Assembly: GCA_017613855.1 (NCBI GenBank)
Contig: JAGACY010000282.1
Coordinates: 1 to 11,892 of the forward strand
Direction of reading: 5' to 3'
Source: Pseudomonadota bacterium
GTDB lineage: Bacteria; Myxococcota; Bradymonadia; UBA4248
Length of the DNA: 11,892 nt
Numbering within the stretch: the stretch's first letter is position 1; each line of letters starts with the position of its first letter. The position numbers and the translations under genes were made by a program. Below the pieces are notes generated by a model. It was not told the DNA's origin. It was given only the letters and a program-made list of their open reading frames with translations, and made no database searches. Positions 5,878 to 11,892 of this stretch are shown here, one piece after another.

Positions 5878-6825
5878 TTATAATCTTCTCAATATGACCA
5901 ATGCAATGGATTTTAACTGATCTTTTGAACAAACTTCTTCGGAGCACGAGAGGAGAACCGCAGAGCGTTTGGACTTTTCGTAGAAACCGAGCTCGTGGAT
6001 GTTGTGATGGCTTGCGATAAAAGCATCGCTGGCGACGCCGGATATTTTTTGGCCGCCAAAGGATTGTTTAAAGAGATCGTTAAAGCGTTTGCTGGCGTTG
6101 GCTTCGTTTCCGGGTTTCCAAACCTGAACCGTAAATCCGAGCTGATCGGGCTTATCGGTGGCCAAGCGTGCAGAGGAATAACGTGCATCGGTGTTCTGCC
6201 CAAGAAGCCAGTCTTCGGCCAACGCCCCGGAGTATGAAGTTTGTTCGCGGAGTTCGCGGATATTGATATATTTTTCAATATTGAGCGCCGGTTTTGGTTT
6301 GGCTTCACGGGGGGGAGGCGGCGGAGGTGCCGGTTGATCATCCGCATTGGCAGTCTCGACATCGTCATCCGTAAAGTCGAGCGTATTATCCTGAGCTTCA
6401 GGGGCAGGTTCTTCCTCGGCTTTTGGTTTTTTCTTATCTTCTTTTTCAGCCTTGGCCTTTTGAGCTTCTTCGAATTGTTCTTCGGCTGCAGGTTTCCCAC
6501 GCTTGGGAGTGCCATCCGGATTTTTAGATGCTTCTTCGTTTTTACGAGCCCATTCGCGTTCCTGGGCTTTTTTATCGTCGTTATCAGCAGCCTCTTTGGA
6601 AGGACGTTTTTTACCGTCGCGCTTTGCCTCGTCTTTGTCCTTTTTGGAATTCTTCTTATCCTTGGGGGCTTCGGCTTTTTCTTCCGATTCATCGGGCGCA
6701 GTTTCGCCTAAATCGACCGTCTTGGAACTGGCAGGTGGCTCTGCCGCTTCCTTTTTATTCTTTTTAGAGCAACCCATGGTGAAGCAAAGGGTCAGAATGC
6801 TTAAGAGTATGATGAGCTTTCTCAT
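5878..6825 (-). CDS. Lys/Glu-rich lipoprotein of unknown function
   Basis: A 315-aa protein. The ATG at 6825 opens a signal peptide MRKLIILLSILTLCFTMGC, with C19 the likely lipidated residue (lipobox T-M-G-C is imperfect at -2). Residues 20-165 are a low-complexity, charged linker rich in Lys, Glu, Asp and Ala, then a Pro run at about 167-172 (PPPPPP) and a compact C-terminal domain, about 183-315, beginning LNIEKYINIRELREQ and holding C294 and C299, which could form a disulfide. I do not recognise this domain. The charged spacer plus proline run suggest a tether that spans periplasm or peptidoglycan (inference). The heptamer array ends directly against the start codon and no Shine-Dalgarno sequence is visible. 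A longer reading from TTG at 6891 would translate the repeat array and is less likely. It lies downstream of the OMP gene on the same strand. Confidence 0.8.
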   Translation of the reverse strand: MRKLIILLSILTLCFTMGCSKKNKKEAAEPPASSKTVDLGETAPDESEEKAEAPKDKKNSKKDKDEAKRDGKKRPSKEAADNDDKKAQEREWARKNEEASKNPDGTPKRGKPAAEEQFEEAQKAKAEKEDKKKPKAEEEPAPEAQDNTLDFTDDDVETANADDQPAPPPPPPREAKPKPALNIEKYINIRELREQTSYSGALAEDWLLGQNTDARYSSARLATDKPDQLGFTVQVWKPGNEANASKRFNDLFKQSFGGQKISGVASDAFIASHHNIHELGFYEKSKRSAVLLSCSEEVCSKDQLKSIALVILRRL

Positions 6826-6966
6826 AATTCGTAATTCGCAATTCGCAATGCGCAATTGGGGGGAATAATGTGGTTCTAACCTTGAAGTCAAAGATCCTTC
6901 AGTTCTCAGGTTCTATCTTATGATTACATTGTTAATTTCGCATTGCGCATTGCGCATTGCGAATTA
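6826..6966. repeat. Heptamer-array inverted element B (between OMP and lipoprotein genes)
   Basis: The left array on + is AATTCGT (6826-6832), AATTCGC twice (6833-6846), AATGCGC (6847-6853), AATT. The right array at about 6935-6966 reads, on the - strand, AATTCGC, AATGCGC twice, AATGCGA, AATT. The arms are inverted copies of about 32 bp, able to pair with few mismatches around a 77-bp spacer that starts with a G7 run. The element fills the gap between the start of the lipoprotein gene (6825) and the stop of the OMP gene (6973). The spacer has a TTGACT at 6886-6891 (- strand) that could be a -35 box, but no good -10. Confidence 0.85.
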
Positions 6967-6972
6967 AATCAA

Positions 6973-9147
6973 CTAGAACATGAAATACAGGTTTGCGATG
7001 ACATTCCATGCGACTTCGGGATCGTAATCGTCCGAGGTCGAGGATTCATAGACGCTTTGAGACGGGAGAATGGGATAACCGGATTTTGCACGGTTTGTCC
7101 AGGCATCGCCGGGCACAAAGACACCGGCACCGATTTCAAATCGGAAGCGATCCGACTCATCGTAGAACAGTTTTGCATCGGCCTCGAAACCATACCAGGC
7201 ATTGTTTCCCGGTGTAGCTGATTTTTCCATGGCTGTTGCAGTCATCAAATCGAGGCGTGCTCCCAAAGACGTGGTAAATTGCGGCATGGCCAATGGGAAT
7301 TTGTACTCACCATAGAGGTTGAGATACCATGCGTTATTGATGCCGCCCATCAGTTCTTTGAACATGATTTGATCGACCGAGTAGTTGGGATCAAAGCGAA
7401 GATTGGAGCCCATCGGAACGACATCGAGTTGATCGATGATCGGATGACCGCTGTAAACCATATTATCGGACCATGCGATGCCCATCTTGAGTCCGGTAAT
7501 CAGATCGCGCCACCAGGTTTCGGCTTCGAAAGCAAAGCCAACCTGCGCGATATCGCGCGATCTGCCATCGGCATCGCGATCGAGTTCGACACTGCCGAAG
7601 GAGCCGACGAATTCTGCTTCGAGTTTGAGCATGACTTCTTTGGGACATGGCACGAAGAAGCGCCCCCAGAGATCGATGACATAAGCTTCTGCTTCTTTGT
7701 TGTAGAGATCGTAAGTGGATGAAGCACCGTCACCCATTTGGATGGCATCGACTTCGGCAGCTTTTTCCTGTTTTCGATATGAGAACAAGACGCCCCAGTC
7801 GTATGTCCAGTCTCGGATTTCGTACATTGCGCGATAGCGCTCATCAATTTCCTGCTGAGAAATCGGACGATCGAACAAGGACAAGGTGAACTGGAGAACA
7901 TCGTCAGTTTCACCAAGATCGAAAGCCTGTCCTAACGAATCCTGCTGCAGATTATAGCTGGCGAGTCCGCTGTTGACGAAATCCCATGAGAAAGCGAGGT
8001 AAAGGAAATCGAAGAAAGGATCACGGATTTGCCATTCGACGCGATCGATAGCGTCGGAGGAGTCACAATCGAGACATTTCCATCCTTTGCCTTCGAGAAT
8101 TTGTTGATCGCGCTTGTATACACCGCCATCATTATAAATGATACCCAATCCCCATTGGGCAGGAACCCGGCCCGCGCGGAAAGTACCGATCAACGTATCT
8201 GCTTCGCCATACAATGCTTTGACGGCAATGACATTTTGGCCGAAGGTCGATGAATTCACGGGCTGCGCACCATTAAATGAGAAGAACTCATCCGATCCCC
8301 AGTTAGTGCGCAGATCATTGGGGCTGGTGCCAAGTACGAAATTATCCATGATATCGAAACTACCCGCAATGCGAACAGATTCCGAAATATGGAGCGTTGG
8401 CTGATATCGGAACCGCATGTTGGCACCCAGATGCGTATCTTCGTCGTTCATCGAAATATTTTCCTGCTGGCCACTGCCACGATGTTTTGAATCGAGTGGT
8501 ACCGCTACAGGCGATGTGCCGCGCGTATCCAAATCGTAATTGCCAAAAGCATTGAGGCGTGTTCTAAAATAGCCATGATGCTCAAATCGCGGCATACGTT
8601 CGGAGGTTTTGGCAGCAGCCGGAATATATTTGGGTTGTATGGTTGTCCCAGCAGTTTCTCCCGAAGCCTGTGGTGCCTGTTGTACCGCGGGCTGTGCGGA
8701 AGTGGCTTCTACAGGATAGCTGTTGGATAGATTGCGCATGGCCTCTTTTCGTGCCTGCTGACTCGATTTTTTGGAAGCGATGGTATCGGGCAGGCTTTGC
8801 TGCTGAGATGGCTCAGATGCAGCAGCCTGTTCCTCCTTTGCTTCATCAGCGGGTTTAGCAGTTTCTGCGGTTTCTTCGGCAGGTTTAGCGGCTTCGGCAG
8901 TCTCTTCGGCAGGTTTGGTTGTCTCTTCGGCAGGCTTGGCTGTTTCGGCTGTTTCTTCGACAGGCTTGGCAGATTCTTGAGCTTCACTCGATGACTCTGC
9001 AGCAGCAGGCTGTTCAGCTAGTGCCGCCTGAGCCTCTGTTTCTGCAGCGTTCGATGTATCCTCCGCTTCCTGAGCCATCGCTTCGGCTGATCCCAATACA
9101 CACAATGCCGCAATCATCGGCATCAGTTTTTTTACAGTTATCTGCAT
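6973..9147 (-). CDS. Outer-membrane beta-barrel-like protein with PAEE-repeat N-terminus
   Basis: A 724-aa exported protein. The ATG at 9147 has AAGGA (plus TCCTT 9151-9155) 3 nt upstream. The signal peptide MQITVKKLMPMIAALCVLGSAEAMA is cut before Q26. Residues 27-185 are low complexity: Ala/Glu-rich, with KPAEETAE-type repeats at 61-105, then a Gln/Ser-rich linker. From about residue 186 (PRFEHHGYFRTRLNAF) to the end the sequence alternates aromatic/hydrophobic and polar residues in short strands, with many acidic turns, and it finishes NVIANLYFMF. A terminal Phe is the BAM-recognition signature of Gram-negative OMPs. It resembles the uncharacterised myxobacterial family TIGR04551, from memory and not tested. 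A channel, porin or alginate-type export role is possible but not shown. It is followed 148 bp later by the lipoprotein gene on the same strand. Confidence 0.85.
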   Translation of the reverse strand: MQITVKKLMPMIAALCVLGSAEAMAQEAEDTSNAAETEAQAALAEQPAAAESSSEAQESAKPVEETAETAKPAEETTKPAEETAEAAKPAEETAETAKPADEAKEEQAAASEPSQQQSLPDTIASKKSSQQARKEAMRNLSNSYPVEATSAQPAVQQAPQASGETAGTTIQPKYIPAAAKTSERMPRFEHHGYFRTRLNAFGNYDLDTRGTSPVAVPLDSKHRGSGQQENISMNDEDTHLGANMRFRYQPTLHISESVRIAGSFDIMDNFVLGTSPNDLRTNWGSDEFFSFNGAQPVNSSTFGQNVIAVKALYGEADTLIGTFRAGRVPAQWGLGIIYNDGGVYKRDQQILEGKGWKCLDCDSSDAIDRVEWQIRDPFFDFLYLAFSWDFVNSGLASYNLQQDSLGQAFDLGETDDVLQFTLSLFDRPISQQEIDERYRAMYEIRDWTYDWGVLFSYRKQEKAAEVDAIQMGDGASSTYDLYNKEAEAYVIDLWGRFFVPCPKEVMLKLEAEFVGSFGSVELDRDADGRSRDIAQVGFAFEAETWWRDLITGLKMGIAWSDNMVYSGHPIIDQLDVVPMGSNLRFDPNYSVDQIMFKELMGGINNAWYLNLYGEYKFPLAMPQFTTSLGARLDLMTATAMEKSATPGNNAWYGFEADAKLFYDESDRFRFEIGAGVFVPGDAWTNRAKSGYPILPSQSVYESSTSDDYDPEVAWNVIANLYFMF
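8833..8967 (-). repeat. KPAEETAE-type repeat coding region in the OMP gene
   Basis: About 45 residues made of degenerate 7-11-aa units (KPVEETAETA, KPAEETT, KPAEETAEAA, KPAEETAETA, KPADEAKEE). Such a Pro/Ala/Glu stretch would be extended and could cross the periplasm. The number of units is likely variable between strains (inference). Confidence 0.8.
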
Positions 9148-9433
9148 AAGTCCTTTCTTCCCGTCCTGAGGACGTTGAATGTCCTGACTATGGGATTTAA
9201 AATCCCTCAGCCACTCCCGCTCAACCCATTAAGTGGTGCGGGTAATGTGATATTCTGATACTTAAAGTCTCCATCCATTCATGCAATGGCATTGCATATT
9301 TTACATTAAAATGAACGGTTACTGCAATACGGCATGGCTTTTCATGCCTAAAAATTGACCTTCTATACCCTGTGTATTATTTATGTGCAAATGGTTTGGG
9401 GATTTTTTATTCCCACTTTCCCTTTTGATACTA
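9148..9433. promoter_or_regulatory. Divergent intergenic region with several palindromes
   Basis: The shared upstream region of the OMP gene (-) and truB (+). Palindromes seen are CGTCCT-G-AGGACG (9162-9174), GGGATTT-A-AAATCCC (9192-9206), ATGCAATG-G-CATTGCAT (9281-9297) and the hairpin GGCATG-GCTTTT-CATGCC (9331-9348). For truB, TTGACC at 9355-9360 is a good -35, with TATTTA 17 nt later at 9378-9383 or TATTAT at 14 nt as a poor -10. For the OMP gene, TTGCAT at 9286-9281 and AAGTAT at 9263-9258, 17 nt apart, are weak candidates. The 17-bp palindrome would then overlap that -35. No promoter here is certain. Confidence 0.4.
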
Positions 9434-10339
9434 ATGAACGGATTCCTTCTCGTTGACAAACCCACAGGCATCTCATCCTTTGGTACTGTACAACAATTGA
9501 ATAAGCGTTTTTCAATCCAGAAAAATGCAAAAAAAATCGGGCACGGCGGAACGCTCGATCCCAATGCATCCGGTTTGCTTGTCATTGCCGTAGGCAAAGC
9601 TACTCGGCTGCTCAGATTTTTTCTCGGCAGTGACAAACGCTATACAGCTCAGATTCAATTTGGCTCTCGTACGACGACGGATGATTCCGAAGGTGAAGTC
9701 ATTGCAGAAGCCCCTTATGAGCATATTACCGAAGAAGCCATTCTAGAGGGGTTACATGACTTTCGCGGCACGATTTTACAAATTCCGCCGACCTATTCGG
9801 CACTTCATATCGACGGCAAACGTGCCTACGAACTAGCCCGCAAAGGCCATGAAGTACAAATGTCACCACGCCAGGTTCACATCGATCGCATCGATATGAC
9901 CCAATGCCATTTGCCCACAATTGAACTGGACATTGCATGTTCCGGCGGCACTTACATCCGTTCAATCGCCCGGGATCTGGGGAAAAGACTACATTCAGAA
10001 GCCCATTTGTCAGAACTTCGCCGCACCGAAGCTTGTCATTTCAGCGTCCGGCAGGCACACACGCTCGAGTTCCTGATGCAACAGGAAAGCATTGAGCCTT
10101 ATTTGTTACCAATAGATCAGGGCATGCATCACTTTAATCGGATCGATGCCAAACACGCAGAAGTACACAAGCTTCTCAACGGATTGCCTGCAAATTTCAA
10201 TGTCGATAAGGATGGCATTTATGCCCTCTGGTTTAAAGACCAACTCGTTGCAATGTTCGAGAGGATACAGGGCAAAAATGACTTTCTCAGGCTCATGTCT
10301 GCACAGGAGTTTGATGATCAATTTGGGAGAAAGTCATGA
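9434..10339 (+). CDS. truB: tRNA pseudouridine(55) synthase TruB
   Basis: A 301-aa enzyme that converts U55 in the T-loop of tRNAs to pseudouridine. The start at ATG 9434 gives the family's usual opening, MNGFLLVDKPTGISS. The in-frame ATG at 9383 would add 17 hydrophobic residues and overlaps the possible promoter, so it is rejected; neither ATG has a clear Shine-Dalgarno. The catalytic aspartate is D42 in GHGGTLDPNASGLL (D48 in E. coli). Y70 in DKRYTA, PPTYSALHIDGKRAYELAR and SGGTYIRSIARDLG are further TruB motifs. A C-terminal domain of about 60 residues (PUA-like position) follows. The usual nusA-infB-rbfA neighbours are missing; instead it overlaps the Ser/Thr kinase gene by 4 bp (ATGA), suggesting translational coupling. 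Confidence 0.97.
   Translation: MNGFLLVDKPTGISSFGTVQQLNKRFSIQKNAKKIGHGGTLDPNASGLLVIAVGKATRLLRFFLGSDKRYTAQIQFGSRTTTDDSEGEVIAEAPYEHITEEAILEGLHDFRGTILQIPPTYSALHIDGKRAYELARKGHEVQMSPRQVHIDRIDMTQCHLPTIELDIACSGGTYIRSIARDLGKRLHSEAHLSELRRTEACHFSVRQAHTLEFLMQQESIEPYLLPIDQGMHHFNRIDAKHAEVHKLLNGLPANFNVDKDGIYALWFKDQLVAMFERIQGKNDFLRLMSAQEFDDQFGRKS
10325..10331 (+). promoter_or_regulatory. RBS of the kinase gene inside truB
   Basis: GGGAGAA at 10325-10331 lies 4 nt before the ATG at 10336 and within the last truB codons. The ATG overlaps the truB stop (ATGA, 10336-10339). Confidence 0.75.
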
Positions 10340-11658
10340 AAATCGGAGACTATAATCTCATTCAAAAAATTGCGGTTGGCGGTGTGGCTGAAATCTATCT
10401 CGCCAAAGTGCGCACCGTCTCAAACAAAGATAAATATCTCATTTGTAAATGCCTGAAACAAAGTCTTGCCCAGGACAACGATTTTCTCAATTCGATTATC
10501 AATGAAGTCCAGTGTTCGCGCAGGCTTAATCATCCCAACATTATCCAGGTCTTTGATTTATGCTCTTATGGTGAATATGCCTTCCTGACCATGGAGTACA
10601 TGGATGCAGGTGACATGTGTCAAATCCTGCGAAAAAATGCCGAAAAAAAAGAAACAGTCCCCTATGGTATTGCCTGTTATGCTATCGCACAGGCTGCCCT
10701 TGGGCTCCACTTTGCCCACGAACTGACCGATGCCAAAGGCAATCCGCTCAATCTGGTGCATCGGGATATCAGCCCTGAAAATATCCTGTTTAACAGTGCC
10801 GGCGACATTAAGATTGCCGATTTTGGCATTGCTAAAACCTCAAACATGCCTGACATCACTCCGGATGGTGAAATTAAGGGCAAATTTAATTACATGAGCC
10901 CCGAACAGGCATGGGGCGACAAGCTCGATCGACGTTCAGATCTTTTCAGTCTGGCCATTGTTCTATACGAAATAACCCTCGGTGTGAGCTTTTATCCTGA
11001 AGATTCTGTCGACAACACGATTCAGTGCGCACGCGTTGGAATGTTCAAAAAACCGCATGAGATTCGACCAGATTACCCAGTCGAGCTTGAAAAAGTCCTT
11101 TTGACGGCGCTCGATTTGGATAAACAACTACGTTACAAAACAGTGCTCGAATTCAAGCTGGCTCTTGACAATGTTGCCTCTTTGATGGGGTGGCATACCG
11201 ACCGCCAACAGTGGCTCAATTATTTAAAGACTCATGTCGATTTTCCTCAGAGCCCCTTACCTTGCGTGCATGTTGGCGACATCGAACGCGACGAAAACAG
11301 CATCCTGAAACCATCGACAATTTATGATAATGACGAAGAGGACCTCGAACGCACCAATCAAATATCAGACAGCGAAATTGATGCGCTTTTACGCGCAGCC
11401 GCAGAACGTTCTCAAAGTTCCGAAACCTTACAGCATGCAGCCGTCGAGGAATCCATAAAAGCCGCAGCCATCGAATCGCGACCAAGTCTTCCCCCATCGT
11501 ATCCCCCGCCTTTTGTTCAAAAAGAAATCGACCATAACGCCGAAACGATCGAGATGCCGCCCGTAAAACGTCATCCAAACGTCTTCATTGGGGTCGGTAT
11601 TGCGGTACTCATCGTTATTGCACTGGTTCTGTGCTATTTCTTTTTTATTCATAGCTGA
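10336..11658 (+). CDS. Hanks-type Ser/Thr protein kinase with C-terminal TM anchor
   Basis: A 440-aa membrane kinase that should phosphorylate Ser/Thr on unknown targets. The kinase domain is about residues 6-285. The P-loop IAVGGVAEIY is the GG-type loop usual in myxobacteria; K38 (LICK) is the ATP-binding lysine, and E57 is the helix-C glutamate. The catalytic loop is HRDISPEN (H142, D144, N149), followed by DFG (D162) and the SPE of the activation segment (MSPEQ, E190). All catalytic residues are present, so it should be active. Residues about 286-415 are a loop-rich, acidic and proline-rich region with no recognised sensor domain. A single TM helix at about 416-437 ends four residues from the C-terminus (FIHS), placing the kinase in the cytoplasm and almost nothing outside, so it is tail-anchored and lacks an extracellular PASTA-like sensor. 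It is coupled to truB. Confidence 0.96.
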   Translation: MKIGDYNLIQKIAVGGVAEIYLAKVRTVSNKDKYLICKCLKQSLAQDNDFLNSIINEVQCSRRLNHPNIIQVFDLCSYGEYAFLTMEYMDAGDMCQILRKNAEKKETVPYGIACYAIAQAALGLHFAHELTDAKGNPLNLVHRDISPENILFNSAGDIKIADFGIAKTSNMPDITPDGEIKGKFNYMSPEQAWGDKLDRRSDLFSLAIVLYEITLGVSFYPEDSVDNTIQCARVGMFKKPHEIRPDYPVELEKVLLTALDLDKQLRYKTVLEFKLALDNVASLMGWHTDRQQWLNYLKTHVDFPQSPLPCVHVGDIERDENSILKPSTIYDNDEEDLERTNQISDSEIDALLRAAAERSQSSETLQHAAVEESIKAAAIESRPSLPPSYPPPFVQKEIDHNAETIEMPPVKRHPNVFIGVGIAVLIVIALVLCYFFFIHS

Positions 11659-11660
11659 CA

Positions 11661-11673
11661 TTTCATGATGAAA
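11661..11673. repeat. 13-bp palindrome before the tandem repeat
   Basis: TTTCAT-G-ATGAAA, 3 bp after the kinase stop codon. It joins the kinase end to the first 64-bp unit, which begins inside it. Confidence 0.7.
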
Positions 11674-11852
11674 GATTCAGGAGGCACCGGGACTGAATCG
11701 AGGGGGGTATTTTTCGCGCATATCCATTCTGGATGAAAGATTCGGGAGGCACCGGAACTGAATCGAGGGGGTATTTTTCGCGCATATCCATTCTGGATGA
11801 AAGACTCGGGAGGCACCGGGACTGAATCGAGGGGGTATTTTTCGCGCATATC
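11667..11852. repeat. Three tandem copies of a 64-65-bp non-coding repeat
   Basis: Units begin GATGAAAGAYTC at 11667, 11732 and 11796 (periods 65 and 64; the first has one extra G in its G run). Each has GGAGGCACCGGRACTGAATC, a G5-6 run, GTATTTTTCGCGC and a CATATCC that pairs weakly with the next GGATG. Copies are nearly identical, differing at a few positions (A/G, T/C and G-run length). The third copy is cut by CTTTGGGATAATCCCC, which is itself a palindrome (GGGAT-A-ATCCC, 11857-11867). All three open - strand frames across it are artefacts of the repeat. There is no variable spacer, so it is not CRISPR. It could act as a transcription terminator region or a target for a DNA-binding protein. 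Confidence 0.85.
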
Positions 11853-11892
11853 CTTTGGGATAATCCCCTGTAGCCCACCCGCCAACCTGCAC

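Noticed and set aside
5913..6692. Lys/Arg/Pro-rich open frame on the - strand overlapping the lipoprotein gene
   Set aside because: It is a frame-shifted reading of the charged linker of the lipoprotein. It lacks a signal, RBS and any recognisable fold.
5749..6966. CRISPR array
   Set aside because: Units are 7 bp without unique spacers of constant length, and there are no cas genes.
5767..6966. Elements A and B as classic IS-type insertions
   Set aside because: There is no transposase, no clear target-site duplication is visible, and the arms are heptamer arrays instead of unique terminal inverted repeats. A non-autonomous origin remains open.
9383..9433. TruB start at ATG 9383
   Set aside because: It adds 17 hydrophobic residues before the canonical TruB opening and overlaps a possible -10 box.
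11667..11852. CRISPR-like tandem repeats
   Set aside because: The whole 64-65-bp unit is repeated with almost no variation, so there are no spacers.
11649..11892. Several overlapping - strand open frames at the window end
   Set aside because: They are repetitive translations of the 64-65-bp tandem repeat in all three frames, with no RBS or domain; the repeat explains them.

Overview
The window looks like a chromosomal segment of a Gram-negative bacterium, most likely a Myxococcota/Bradymonadota-type (former deltaproteobacterial) lineage of moderate GC. The evidence is several lipoprotein signal peptides, a large outer-membrane beta-barrel-like protein, a Hanks-type Ser/Thr kinase with the HRDISPEN catalytic loop common in myxobacteria, and a Cys-rich repeat lipoprotein. 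The taxonomy is inference; there is no rRNA or marker set here.

Layout. (1) 1-2280, + strand: a small zinc-ribbon/single-TM protein, then a 533-aa lipoprotein that fuses a MEMO1-like domain to an AMMECR1 domain (AmmeMemoRadiSam components B and A), followed by a nested hairpin/terminator-like element. (2) 2281-3822, + strand: a Cys-rich lipoprotein built of 66-aa repeats. A one-base deletion near 3089-3091 splits it into two frames, and a strong rho-independent terminator follows. (3) 3823-9147, - strand: a periplasmic DsbA-like thioredoxin protein, a block of five successive hairpins (4771-4938), deoxyribose-phosphate aldolase (deoC), a Lys/Glu-rich lipoprotein of unknown function and a 724-aa outer-membrane protein. 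The intergenic gaps among the last three genes hold arrays of 7-bp repeats (consensus about AATKNGC) arranged as inverted pairs around 70-77-bp spacers. (4) 9148-9433: a divergent intergenic region with several palindromes. (5) 9434-11658, + strand: truB (tRNA pseudouridine-55 synthase) overlapping by 4 bp a membrane-anchored Ser/Thr kinase. (6) 11659-11892: three tandem copies of a 64-65-bp non-coding repeat.

Most of the genes act in the envelope: three lipoproteins, one OMP, one periplasmic disulfide-type oxidoreductase, one TM zinc ribbon and one TM kinase. deoC and truB are housekeeping enzymes. No phage, integrase, transposase, CRISPR array or tRNA was seen. The least explained material is the MEMO-AMMECR1 protein placed outside the cytoplasm, the frameshifted Cys-rich repeat gene, and the dense intergenic repeat families (heptamer inverted arrays, modular hairpins, 64-bp tandem repeat).
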